IMG/VR virus record: IMGVR_UViG_3300032315_001764
Span: 1-42,946 of that record
Source of the DNA: a virus
DNA length: 42,946 nt
Reading direction: 5' to 3' (one strand)
The notes under the pieces are model-generated. The model had not been told where the DNA came from and did not search any database. It saw only the letters and a program-made list of their open reading frames with translations. A program made the position numbers and the translations under genes. This document shows, in pieces, positions 30,194-39,266 of the stretch (position 1 is its first letter; each line of letters starts with the position of its first letter).

Positions 30194-33100
30194 ATGAGTA
30201 AAATTTTAACCAGAAGTCAATATTTAGATACATTGAGAAATCAAGCTTATACCAGATATACCGGTATAAAAACTAATGAGGCATTTTCAAATGACGTGAA
30301 TTGGGGGGATTCTTGGGTTGGTCGAATGATAAATTCTATTATCAGGAAAGGTAAAGTTGCTGTTAATTTAAGAAGAATAGATTCTTTAGGTAAGAGATTG
30401 GAATCTCTTTTTGATGAATTGGTTGAATCTGGTAAAATAGTAGCGGATAATTCAACTAAATCTTTCATAACAACCAGTTGTCTTTTAGGTCAGTTGGAAG
30501 ATATGGTTAAAGGAAAAAAGGGAGATGAGGGAACAGAGGAAGATATACCAAATATCATTTCACATATTACATTTTTGATTGGTCAGGTTCAGGGTTATAA
30601 CCTTAGAGATAAGGATGAGTTGATTGGTGTTTTAGACGAGTTTATGAAATATTTAGAAGAACTTCTAAAAAAACAAGGAAAGAGTGAGGATGATGAGACT
30701 GGTGATGAAGATGAAGTTGGTGATAAAGAGTCTAAAGAGAGTGGTGATCCAAATCAAATATTTTTTCAAGAATCTAAAAAGTTTTTGCAATCAGTTGTTG
30801 ATTTACATAATATGATTAAAAATAATGTTGTTAGATTTTCAGAAGAAGAATATGGTAAGAAGTTCAATGTAGGTGTTCAATTTGATTTAGCGAAATTCAA
30901 TTCACTTAAAACTACATATGAAAAGGCTAAGCCAGAGAATAAGTTGGCAATTTTGAGACAGCTTGTCCCTATGATAGAGGCTGGTTTAGATTCTTATAAA
31001 GTGAAAAAGGATAAAATAAATACTACTTTATTCGATTCTTATTTTAAGAAATACGCTGGAATTTTAAGTGGTATGGAAAGAGATTCTCTTGATAAAAATA
31101 AGAAAAAGGAAACACCTCTTGATGATTTAAAAAATTTACCAAAGGTTGAGAAAACACCAACGCCAACTAAAAAGTCAGTCGATGAGATTGCTAAAGAATT
31201 AGAAAAAAAATGGATAGCTTCACAAATATCTCAAGGTAAAAACATAAAACCTGGTCAGGGGACTCGAGAAAGATTTGAAAAAGAAGCCAAAAGAATTGCA
31301 AATGAATCAGTTATTTTTGAGGAAGTTGAACAAAATTTAGAAAAAGGAGAAAATCATGCAAGAAACGCTTGGAAAAAAGTTGTGGATGCTTATAATAAAT
31401 CTGGTGTTACTAAATATATTCCGCAAATTGAAGAACTCTTGTCAACTGGCATCAAGGATGGTAAGGAAAAGACAATTCAGGCCAAGAAAAATATTATTTT
31501 AGTTTGTAAGCAAATTTTAGCTAATAAATCAACAGTTGGTAAACCGATTGCATTCGATGATTTAATTAAGGAAGGATTGTATGATAATGATATGCCTAAA
31601 GCTATATCTTTATTCGGTAAGGTATTACTTTCATTTAATGAAGATTTGGGATTAGCTGGTGCTTATGGATCTAGAGGAAGGGATGCTAGTGGAAAACCGC
31701 TTGGTACAAATCCATTAAAAGTTTTTGTAGAATCTTTCAATGCTCTTGAAAAAACACTTTCAAAACTTGGAGGTTCAAAAAAATCAGAATACAAATCAGG
31801 TGATATTGTAAAGTATAAGCTTTCAAAAGGCGGAGAAGGAGAGAAGGAAATTATCAAAATTGAAGGAGATAGATTTTTCTTCAAGAGTAAGGATGGTAAA
31901 GAATTATCTGCACCTCTTAAAAGTATAACCGGTAAAGTAGAAAAGAAACAAGAATCTGTTATCACAAAATATGATAGTTTTAGAAAATTATTTGAAAAAA
32001 CTGAAGGTGTTGATTATGATGAAGTTTCTAATAAGTTTGATGAGTTATTCACGGATGAAATAATTGAGAAATTTCAAATTGAAGAATCGACTATTGAGGA
32101 AATTAAAAAATCTGGTAAAGAGGGAGACACCATATTAATTACTGGTGCTGATCCTATTATGGAAATCGTGAGATTGTTCCAAAGAGCTTGGAGAATGCAC
32201 ACTCCGGGTATAATTCCTTCTGGAAGAACTGGTGGTAAAGTTTCTACTTCAGTTTTTATGGAATATGAAAACTTGGGTGATAGGGATGGCACTCCTGATT
32301 CGCCGGGTTCTGGTCCTTATAGGAATATTGAGCTTTATGAGAAGTGGAATGAGGCTGTGACAAACATATTGAGTAATACTAAATATAGAACGACTATATT
32401 TAGTGATGATGCTAAGTTTGCTTGGGAGTATGATAAAAAAACCGAAAGATCTAAAATGCTAATTGATAAAAGTAATTTTAATAGAGGTACTGAGGGTAAA
32501 GTTTCTGAAGTCTCAAAGCCACTTGGTAAAATTTTGTTAAGATTCATCAATAATTTATTAACGGATACCGAGATGTATAAGAAAAACGGTGCACTGCCAA
32601 AATTTTTACAAGAATATTTTGGACTTGGTGATGATCAGGTAAAGGAATTAGGCAGTCCTAACTTTGGAGGACCTTTTTCGAAAGATAGTGATAAAAATTC
32701 AGGAACAGCTGACGATATGCCTACTCAAACAGTCTGTAAATTTGTAGATAGAGAAAAAATATCAGATTTTATAACCAAATCTGATATTTTTGGATTTATT
32801 TCTGAGAAAGTAAGAAACAATGGTGTTAACGATATTAAAAATATGTTAATAAAGGTTACAACTGATGATAATCCAGTTTATCTTTTATTTTTAGGTATAA
32901 GTGGTACTGATAAAACTAAGTTATATTTCTTAATGTTAGATAGTATGTATTTTGATCTGACTAACTTTAGGATGGGTAGTACAACAGATAGAACTACCCG
33001 ACCTAAAAAGGTCGATTTAATTGAAATTGAAACAACCGAGAAATTAATTACGGAAGGTGAATTCAAATTTACTAAGTGGTCACTCTTAACTGAAAACAGT

Positions 33101-33250
33101 AATCCGGAAGATTCAAGAATTAAACCAAAGAAAATTACAATTTTAGTTGATAAAAATGAGGATGTTTTCTTGGATTTGAAAATGGAAAGATTAAAAAGAG
33201 AATTCAAAATAGTAAATAGAATAAAAAAACAAAAGAAGAATTTATTATGA
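30194..33250 (+). CDS. Very large unknown protein (1018 aa)
   Basis: No domain was recognised. It is highly charged and mostly helical. Residues about 155-185 are an acidic linker (KSEDDETGDEDEVGDKESKE). Residues about 545-580 (SGDIVKYKLSKGGEGEKEII, SKDGKELSAPLKSI) look like a small beta barrel of KOW/SH3 type. The C-terminal third is folded (NPVYLLFLGISGTDKTKLYF). A long acidic-basic helical protein just before tail genes could be structural, scaffold or head-packaged. The N-terminus (MSKILTRSQYLDTLRNQ) is not a clear leader. Its TGA overlaps the ATG of the next gene (ATGA). Confidence 0.75.
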   Translation: MSKILTRSQYLDTLRNQAYTRYTGIKTNEAFSNDVNWGDSWVGRMINSIIRKGKVAVNLRRIDSLGKRLESLFDELVESGKIVADNSTKSFITTSCLLGQLEDMVKGKKGDEGTEEDIPNIISHITFLIGQVQGYNLRDKDELIGVLDEFMKYLEELLKKQGKSEDDETGDEDEVGDKESKESGDPNQIFFQESKKFLQSVVDLHNMIKNNVVRFSEEEYGKKFNVGVQFDLAKFNSLKTTYEKAKPENKLAILRQLVPMIEAGLDSYKVKKDKINTTLFDSYFKKYAGILSGMERDSLDKNKKKETPLDDLKNLPKVEKTPTPTKKSVDEIAKELEKKWIASQISQGKNIKPGQGTRERFEKEAKRIANESVIFEEVEQNLEKGENHARNAWKKVVDAYNKSGVTKYIPQIEELLSTGIKDGKEKTIQAKKNIILVCKQILANKSTVGKPIAFDDLIKEGLYDNDMPKAISLFGKVLLSFNEDLGLAGAYGSRGRDASGKPLGTNPLKVFVESFNALEKTLSKLGGSKKSEYKSGDIVKYKLSKGGEGEKEIIKIEGDRFFFKSKDGKELSAPLKSITGKVEKKQESVITKYDSFRKLFEKTEGVDYDEVSNKFDELFTDEIIEKFQIEESTIEEIKKSGKEGDTILITGADPIMEIVRLFQRAWRMHTPGIIPSGRTGGKVSTSVFMEYENLGDRDGTPDSPGSGPYRNIELYEKWNEAVTNILSNTKYRTTIFSDDAKFAWEYDKKTERSKMLIDKSNFNRGTEGKVSEVSKPLGKILLRFINNLLTDTEMYKKNGALPKFLQEYFGLGDDQVKELGSPNFGGPFSKDSDKNSGTADDMPTQTVCKFVDREKISDFITKSDIFGFISEKVRNNGVNDIKNMLIKVTTDDNPVYLLFLGISGTDKTKLYFLMLDSMYFDLTNFRMGSTTDRTTRPKKVDLIEIETTEKLITEGEFKFTKWSLLTENSNPEDSRIKPKKITILVDKNEDVFLDLKMERLKREFKIVNRIKKQKKNLL

Positions 33251-33897
33251 ACAGATTATTAAATTTTGAGGAATACTCAACTAATGAGTTATTTGATTTT
33301 TTGAGTAAAAAATATGAATTCGATTCTCGTGCTAAAGAAGTTTTCAAAAAACTACTTGATAATATAGATAATTTGGAAGTTCAAGAGTTTGCTGATTATA
33401 GAAGAGAGGTTTCTTTGAGTAAAAATCCAAAAGAAGAGAGTAAAGAAGTTAAGAAAAAAGAAGATATTGAAGAAGTTGAAGTAAAAGAGGCTAGAACTAT
33501 GAGAGTACCGAGAGTTCAAAAAGTGACTCAAACTTCTCAGACTGTAACAGGAGAAACACCATCATTCAAGCAAAAGTACAAACAGGGTGGTGATATTAAA
33601 GTAACAGTAATGAAGAATTACTCAAAACATAGAACTAGTTCTAAAATATGGGGTTCGGGAAAAGAAAGTACTTTTTCTTTAGCTATTAATAATCAACATT
33701 TTATAAGTGATGAGAGAGGAAAAGAAGGAAAGCTTTTAGTTAATCCTAAGATTGCTGTGATGTATTGGAATTTTCTTTCAGATATTGGTAATGTTCAAGC
33801 AAAGTATAAAAAAAGAAATATAAGTGAATCAGAATATGATTCAGAAATCGATAGGATCAAGAGTAAATATTCGGTAGAATTATCAAAGTTTAAATAA
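33247..33897 (+). CDS. Unknown 216-aa protein with leader, coupled to the 1018-aa gene
   Basis: Begins MNRLLNFEEYSTNEL, a leader variant with FEE. A Lys/Glu-rich linker (about 65-85: EESKEVKKKEDIEEVEVKEA) separates a helical N-terminal part from a basic C-terminal domain (GGDIKVTVMKNYSKHRTSSK, NPKIAVMYWNFLSDIG). No family was recognised. ATGA coupling makes co-production with the 1018-aa protein likely. A bidirectional hairpin terminates the pair. Confidence 0.75.
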   Translation: MNRLLNFEEYSTNELFDFLSKKYEFDSRAKEVFKKLLDNIDNLEVQEFADYRREVSLSKNPKEESKEVKKKEDIEEVEVKEARTMRVPRVQKVTQTSQTVTGETPSFKQKYKQGGDIKVTVMKNYSKHRTSSKIWGSGKESTFSLAINNQHFISDERGKEGKLLVNPKIAVMYWNFLSDIGNVQAKYKKRNISESEYDSEIDRIKSKYSVELSKFK

Positions 33898-33901
33898 ATA
33901 A

Positions 33902-33934
33902 CTAAAAACCCTCGAAATATTTGAGGGTTTTTAG
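33902..33934. terminator. Hairpin terminator
   Basis: Stem CTAAAAACCCTC / GAGGGTTTTTAG with further A-T and G-U pairs toward a three-base loop. It lies between the 216-aa and 208-aa genes. Confidence 0.88.
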
Positions 33935-33942
33935 TTTTATTA

Positions 33943-33954
33943 TTCAATATATAG
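33943..33954 (+). promoter_or_regulatory. TTCAATATATAG promoter-like element
   Basis: The AATATATA core ends five bases before the ATG at 33959, the short-spacing class, directly after a terminator. Confidence 0.45.
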
Positions 33955-33958
33955 ATTT

Positions 33959-34585
33959 ATGAAATTCTTAAAAGATTGGAAGCTTTTTCTCGAAGCAGAC
34001 GAATTTGAGCCTGAAGATAATACTCAACAGACTGAAATTACACAACAAGGTGATATTTTGAGTAAAGAGAATGATAAAGCTAATGGTGAAGCTCTGAAAC
34101 AGATTCAAACAGATTTGAGTTATTATAAATCTAAATCTCAGGTTATGATGGATATTTTCAAAGACTCTTCAAAGTTAGAGTCAGATCTGAATTCTCAAAT
34201 CCAACAGAAAGTGTATAATAATCAGAAAGATGCTAAAAAAAGAAATAAGTATTTAGTTGATCTTGAGGGATTATATAGAATGAAGAGAAGAGTAGATAGG
34301 ACTAATCTTGATATCATTGAAAATACGAATAGAAAGGAAGGAGTTCAACAACAAATGAATGACTTAAAAGATAGGTTTAATCAAAGTGAGGATACGACTC
34401 AGAAAAATAAATTATCTGAACAGATTGAAAAGAGTAGAAATTATCTAAAACAATTGAGTGATACAGTTATTTCTAAAAAGAAGGAGTTATCACAATTAGA
34501 TAAAAACTACCAAGAAAAGAGAAAGAAATTTGAGATGATGATGAAGACAGAAGAAAATAGAATTAAAGATTTAAGTCGAAAATAA
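33959..34585 (+). CDS. Coiled-coil protein with leader, scaffold- or internal-protein-like
   Basis: Begins MKFLKDWKLFLEADEFEPED, a leader with F-L-E followed by A, close to the T4 cleavage style. Residues about 40-208 are one long coiled coil with no proline or aromatic core (LKDRFNQSEDTTQKNKLSEQ, KKKELSQLDKNYQEKRKKFE). A leader-bearing, fully helical, charged protein of 208 aa is what one expects of a scaffold or internal head protein, but no family match can be claimed. It lies 85 bases upstream of the sheath gene. Confidence 0.75.
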   Translation: MKFLKDWKLFLEADEFEPEDNTQQTEITQQGDILSKENDKANGEALKQIQTDLSYYKSKSQVMMDIFKDSSKLESDLNSQIQQKVYNNQKDAKKRNKYLVDLEGLYRMKRRVDRTNLDIIENTNRKEGVQQQMNDLKDRFNQSEDTTQKNKLSEQIEKSRNYLKQLSDTVISKKKELSQLDKNYQEKRKKFEMMMKTEENRIKDLSRK

Positions 34586-34632
34586 AATTTAAATAGCAAC
34601 TAGTCAAAATCGACAAAAGTCACATTTTTTTC

Positions 34633-34643
34633 TTAATATATAA
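34633..34643 (+). promoter_or_regulatory. TTAATATATAA promoter-like element for the sheath gene
   Basis: Lies 27 bases before the sheath ATG. Just upstream is AAAAGTCACATTTTTTT, which resembles the reverse complement of the element before the tube gene. Confidence 0.45.
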
Positions 34644-34670
34644 CATAAATAAAAAATAATATTAAAGAAT

Positions 34671-37600
34671 ATGGCAATTCAAATCGGTAAATACAAAAGA
34701 CCAGGAATCTTCATCGAAGAATTTGATAATTCAGTAATTTCAAGTCCGATTGTAGAGGGAATCACAAATACCGTGATTGGAGTTTCCAAAAAGGGACCAG
34801 TCAATACTCCAATTTTGTTAAAAACAATCGGAGAGTTGGAGAACATTTTTGGACCTCTTGATAGACAACTAGAGAGAAAGGGATCTTTCTTTCATAGAAC
34901 AATATCTAAGATGTTAGAGGCATCTCCAATATACGCTATTAACTTATTGTTGACAGATGATACTCTCGATCAAATTGAATATCAATCATTATCTTGTCAA
35001 ACAACTGCACAAAACGATATTGAGAGAGTAGCTCCTTATAGAAGATTCTTTGATACTACTGGTTTCTGGAAAAGAGATACTGACTCTTTCTTGAATGTGG
35101 CTAAGGCTAATGTTGATTATGAAAAGAGATTATTAAACTTCACTAACTTATCTGATAAGTATGTGACTATATTTGTTTTCAAATCACAAATCACTGGTTT
35201 CGATAGAAACTTATTAGAGTGGTATGGTGGTATTGAGAAAATGCCTCCTTATGTTTACCCTACTGATTTAGCATCTGACTATTTAGTGGATGTTGTGGTT
35301 ATTGCCGGAGATTATTCTGATTATAGAAGTTTATCTGTTGATCCAAGATTCTCTAACTACTTCTCAGCAACTGGTTTGAGAAAAGATCAAGTTAGAAACT
35401 TTGCTAATGATAGAAATATCACTACTCTTGGTTACTTGGATGGACTTTCTTTAATTCCATATTTTAGAGATTTGAACGGTAATAATATCTTTATTGAAAC
35501 CGTTATTAATAGAGGTACAGACCAACACGGTATTTTCTGTGCATTTAATATTGATTTGTTTGAATCAGATTATCCAAAAGGTTTAGTTGACTTGATTGGT
35601 AATAACATGGTTGGTGATGATTTAACATCAAATCCACCAACATCTGATTACACATATTATGGATCTTTGGATTCAAATGATGGAACTTCAGATGGTGAAA
35701 TTACTATTGATTATCTTTCTTATAAAGAAACTATCACTGAAAGTAATCCATTTACTCAGAAGGTACTTGATAGACCGGGTAATGTTATGGCTTTATTTGG
35801 TACGCCGTCATATAAACCTAGTGCAGCTGGAGCACACTCTTATTTTAATAATACTGATATGCCTGGTGTTTTAGGTGGTATTAAAGAAGGATATGTTAAC
35901 TTAACAGAAAGAACTTATTGGTTTACTGAAGGTTATGTAAATGATTTATTTAGAGATAATACTCAATTTGTAGTTAGTGGTCAAACAATTTCTGTTGTTT
36001 ATGATGTAGATCCTACATCAAATAACGCGTATGGTGTAATTAACAGTCAATTAGTTGATATTACAAATACATCAAATGCTGGTGGTAGTAATGGTGTTTT
36101 CAACATTAAATCATCTTACTACTCAAACTCTTTAACTGCGACAAATTCATACTATGTGGCTTTTGCTCTTGATACAAATGGTAACATTAAATCATATCAA
36201 ACATCCACATTCAATACACCTCCTTTGGTTAGTGCAACTGATGTTGTACTTGGTTTTATGACATTTAGTTGTCATGCTGGTACTTTCTCAGGCGTTAATT
36301 TCACTGATTTAACAATCGGTACAGCAACTGGTGGTGGTGATGCGGCATTTAAACAACTTGAATATGGTGTTGATTTTCAATATACTATAACTGGATCATC
36401 TTCTGTTAAAATTGAATTTTTGACTACAAATAGTTCGATCACTACAAGAGATTATGCAAAATATAGAAGATTAAAAACATTTAATACTCTATTGGATTAT
36501 TTGAACTCTTCTACATCTAACAAAGGTTGTATGTTGTTAGATCCTCTTCCTAATCTAGCACCTTTAAATGGTTACAGTGAAAAGGCAAGCCTTTCTTTTA
36601 TCACAGTATCGGATATTAAAAATGTCAATACTTTGAATAGAAGTTTTGTTTTGAATACTTCATTACCAATTACAAATTCAAATCCTTCAACAAATGTTGT
36701 AGTTGATGATGATTATGTTGATAGTTATTTTGAAACTGCTCAGGATATAACTTCAATATTTGGAGCTGCAAATCCACTTCCTTTTGTTATCTACAAAATA
36801 GATGATGAGTTTATTTTAGGAACAGATGGTGTTGAAACTAAAGCAACAATTGCGGCTACTATGGGTGTGGCAGCTAGATATTCAAATTTCTATCAATCAT
36901 TCTTTGATGGTTTAATTAATGTTAAGGATGTAATTTACCAAAAAACAAATTACTCTCCGATTACTGCTCAATTCATCAATGGTGAATCTGTTACAGCTTC
37001 ACTTGCTGGATATGATTATTTAGTATTTGGGGTTAAAAATAGTGAGTTGAATTACTTAAACCTTACAAGAACTAACATCATAGATAATAATAAAAACTAT
37101 TTTGACGCAGTGAATGCTTCAGGTGCTGGTTATAAATTCTTATTGACTGGATCATTGAATAGTGGTTCATTTGAAACTAAAAATGATGAGGGACTAGTAC
37201 CAGCTGATAACCCATCATTGGGTGGATATGTTCCACCATTTTCTTTCCCATATACTGCTACTAATAGAGCAGATATGTTAGATCAGTTATCAGGTTACAC
37301 TCTTGGATTAACATCATCTGGTACATATAGTTTCTTTGCATTTGAAATTAATGAGAATGTTAAAGATGAAACATTGAGTAATGTTGTTAACTTGTTCTCT
37401 TATACTAAGGGTCTTGATGATCAACCAGTTTATCTTGATATGGGATTAGATGCAAACCTAAACTTGATTTGTAAATTCCAAGATAATGAGTTCAGTGCTA
37501 CTGTTCCATTACAAAGTGTTGATATTGCTGGTAATGCTCTTTGGGCAAACGGAACAGTTTATGTTAAATCACTTGATTCTAACTATAAGCAAAGTGTTGA

Positions 37601-38933
37601 GGTTGAATATCCAGCAAACTATATAACAACTCCAAATAAGATTCTTGTTAGAGGTTCTAGATACTCTGAAATTAAAGTTGGTGACTATTTAGAAGCTTAT
37701 TATGATGGAACAATTTTAGAAGCAGACCAAATGCCTAAGAAACTTACAAGAATTCTTAGTAAGAGAACTTGGAGTGGAGATGCTACATTGGTTGAAATCA
37801 GTTGTGATTCTGAAATTAAGATTTCTACATTCAACGGTGATCCTCAAACATTTAGATATACATCTATCAATGATTATGTTTCTACATATAAAGCAATTAG
37901 TTTGAAAGGATTTAGAGTTAGACAGGATTCAATGCCTGATGGTACTGAGGTTAAACAATCAGATATTCTTGACTTGGTAGCTAAAGGAACACCTTTATTC
38001 AAGGCTATCACCAATAAAGAAGCTTTTGACTTCAGATACTTAATCGATTCATTCGGTTTAGGTTTGACTGAAAGAAGTAAGCAACAACTTGTTGATATTT
38101 GTGGTGAGAGATTGGATGTATTTGGTATATTAAACATGCCATCTATGAAATCATTCAAGAATTCATCTTCACCTTCATTCGTAAATTCTGAAGGAGTTCT
38201 TCAAGTTGAATTCATCGCTGAAGGTGCTGATCCACAAAGTAGTCCAGCATTCCTTTACTCATTCGGTGATGGAAAAGGTACAACAACAGTTGGTTATTTC
38301 ACTCCTTATTTAACTGTAAATGATAATGGTAGACCTGCTGACGTTCCTCCATCAGCTTATGTTGGATTGACATTTATGAGAAAACACAATTCAACAGTTA
38401 CTTCAATTGTTCCTTGGACAATTGCGGCTGGTGTAACCAATGGTAGAATTACCAACATCGCTGGTTTAGAGCAAGATTTCTCTTTAGAGGATATCGAGTA
38501 TTTGAACCAAGCTCAAATGAACCCAATAGTGTTCAAGAGAAATAGAGGTTACATAATTGAAACTGAGAATACAGCTCAAACTCTTTATAGATCGGCTCTT
38601 TCTTATATTCACGTAAGAGAAGTATTGATTGAACTTGAAAGAGAACTATCAAGAATGTTGTTAGATTTCCAATGGAAATTCAACACACCTGAAATCAGAT
38701 CTGAAATCAAGTTGAGAGCAGATGTTATCTGTGAGAAATATGTATCAAGAAATGGTTTATACAACTACTTCAACAAGTGTGATGAAGAGAATAATACATC
38801 TGAGATTATTGATAATCAAATAGGTGTTCTTGATACTTATGTTGAACCAATTAAGGGTATGGGAATTATTGTAAATAACATTACAATTCTTAGAACCGGA
38901 GCAATTCAAGCAGGTGGTTTCATTAATTCTTAA
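34671..38933 (+). CDS. Contractile tail sheath protein (gp18-like), unusually large
   Basis: The N-terminus (KYKRPGIFIEEFDNSVISSP, then IVEGITNTVIGVSKKGPVNT) and C-terminus (QTLYRSALSYIHVREVLIEL ... YFNKCDEENNT ... VEPIKGMGIIVNNITILRTG) are the conserved sheath handshake regions that link subunits around the tube. At 1420 aa it is more than twice T4 gp18 (659 aa). The extra length lies between about residues 320 and 1000, rich in Ser, Thr, Asn and Gly with beta-strand patterning, and probably makes domains on the outer tail surface. It is transcribed alone on the plus strand and terminated 34 bases after the stop. Confidence 0.93.
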   Translation: MAIQIGKYKRPGIFIEEFDNSVISSPIVEGITNTVIGVSKKGPVNTPILLKTIGELENIFGPLDRQLERKGSFFHRTISKMLEASPIYAINLLLTDDTLDQIEYQSLSCQTTAQNDIERVAPYRRFFDTTGFWKRDTDSFLNVAKANVDYEKRLLNFTNLSDKYVTIFVFKSQITGFDRNLLEWYGGIEKMPPYVYPTDLASDYLVDVVVIAGDYSDYRSLSVDPRFSNYFSATGLRKDQVRNFANDRNITTLGYLDGLSLIPYFRDLNGNNIFIETVINRGTDQHGIFCAFNIDLFESDYPKGLVDLIGNNMVGDDLTSNPPTSDYTYYGSLDSNDGTSDGEITIDYLSYKETITESNPFTQKVLDRPGNVMALFGTPSYKPSAAGAHSYFNNTDMPGVLGGIKEGYVNLTERTYWFTEGYVNDLFRDNTQFVVSGQTISVVYDVDPTSNNAYGVINSQLVDITNTSNAGGSNGVFNIKSSYYSNSLTATNSYYVAFALDTNGNIKSYQTSTFNTPPLVSATDVVLGFMTFSCHAGTFSGVNFTDLTIGTATGGGDAAFKQLEYGVDFQYTITGSSSVKIEFLTTNSSITTRDYAKYRRLKTFNTLLDYLNSSTSNKGCMLLDPLPNLAPLNGYSEKASLSFITVSDIKNVNTLNRSFVLNTSLPITNSNPSTNVVVDDDYVDSYFETAQDITSIFGAANPLPFVIYKIDDEFILGTDGVETKATIAATMGVAARYSNFYQSFFDGLINVKDVIYQKTNYSPITAQFINGESVTASLAGYDYLVFGVKNSELNYLNLTRTNIIDNNKNYFDAVNASGAGYKFLLTGSLNSGSFETKNDEGLVPADNPSLGGYVPPFSFPYTATNRADMLDQLSGYTLGLTSSGTYSFFAFEINENVKDETLSNVVNLFSYTKGLDDQPVYLDMGLDANLNLICKFQDNEFSATVPLQSVDIAGNALWANGTVYVKSLDSNYKQSVEVEYPANYITTPNKILVRGSRYSEIKVGDYLEAYYDGTILEADQMPKKLTRILSKRTWSGDATLVEISCDSEIKISTFNGDPQTFRYTSINDYVSTYKAISLKGFRVRQDSMPDGTEVKQSDILDLVAKGTPLFKAITNKEAFDFRYLIDSFGLGLTERSKQQLVDICGERLDVFGILNMPSMKSFKNSSSPSFVNSEGVLQVEFIAEGADPQSSPAFLYSFGDGKGTTTVGYFTPYLTVNDNGRPADVPPSAYVGLTFMRKHNSTVTSIVPWTIAAGVTNGRITNIAGLEQDFSLEDIEYLNQAQMNPIVFKRNRGYIIETENTAQTLYRSALSYIHVREVLIELERELSRMLLDFQWKFNTPEIRSEIKLRADVICEKYVSRNGLYNYFNKCDEENNTSEIIDNQIGVLDTYVEPIKGMGIIVNNITILRTGAIQAGGFINS

Positions 38934-38966
38934 TAATACTTTCCAGATGGTTAGATAAGTAAAATT

Positions 38967-38997
38967 AAAAACCCAGAGAAAAATTCTCTGGGTTTTT
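38967..38997. terminator. Bidirectional terminator between sheath and gp26-like genes
   Basis: A 14-bp stem AAAAACCCAGAGAA / TTCTCTGGGTTTTT with an AAA loop, between convergent genes. Confidence 0.9.
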
Positions 38998-39017
38998 ATT
39001 TTATCGAAGATCCTTTA

Positions 39018-39266
39018 TTATTTAAATTTATTTGCCATACTATTCATATTGTTCATGTAGGAACTTGGATTAAAATTTGGTTGTGAACCTTGTTGTTTCT
39101 CTTCTTCCTTTTTCTTTTGTTTTTCCTCTTCGTCAGTTAGTTCATTGACAATTGAAATATTTTCCTCTAACATCCAGAAGGGCCATTCATCAATAGATGA
39201 TTCAGCAACATGATAATGTTTTTGTAATAAGAGTTTATTTTTTAATAAAGGTCTCAAAGGCATCAT
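39018..39266 (-). CDS. Small protein overlapping the gp26-like gene (82 aa; possible frameshift domain)
   Basis: The ATG-ATG at 39266/39263 gives MMPLRPLLKNKLLLQKHYHV; the upstream extension needs a GTG inside the neighbour's frame. The segment HYHVAESSIDEWPFWMLEEN followed by a Lys/Glu-rich, Gln/Asn-rich tail resembles the second domain of tail-assembly chaperones or baseplate chaperones. Its first 10 codons overlap the end of the gp26-like gene. It may be made separately, or as a fusion by frameshifting at the A6 run at the end of that gene. Confidence 0.68.
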   Translation of the reverse strand: MMPLRPLLKNKLLLQKHYHVAESSIDEWPFWMLEENISIVNELTDEEEKQKKKEEEKQQGSQPNFNPSSYMNNMNSMANKFK

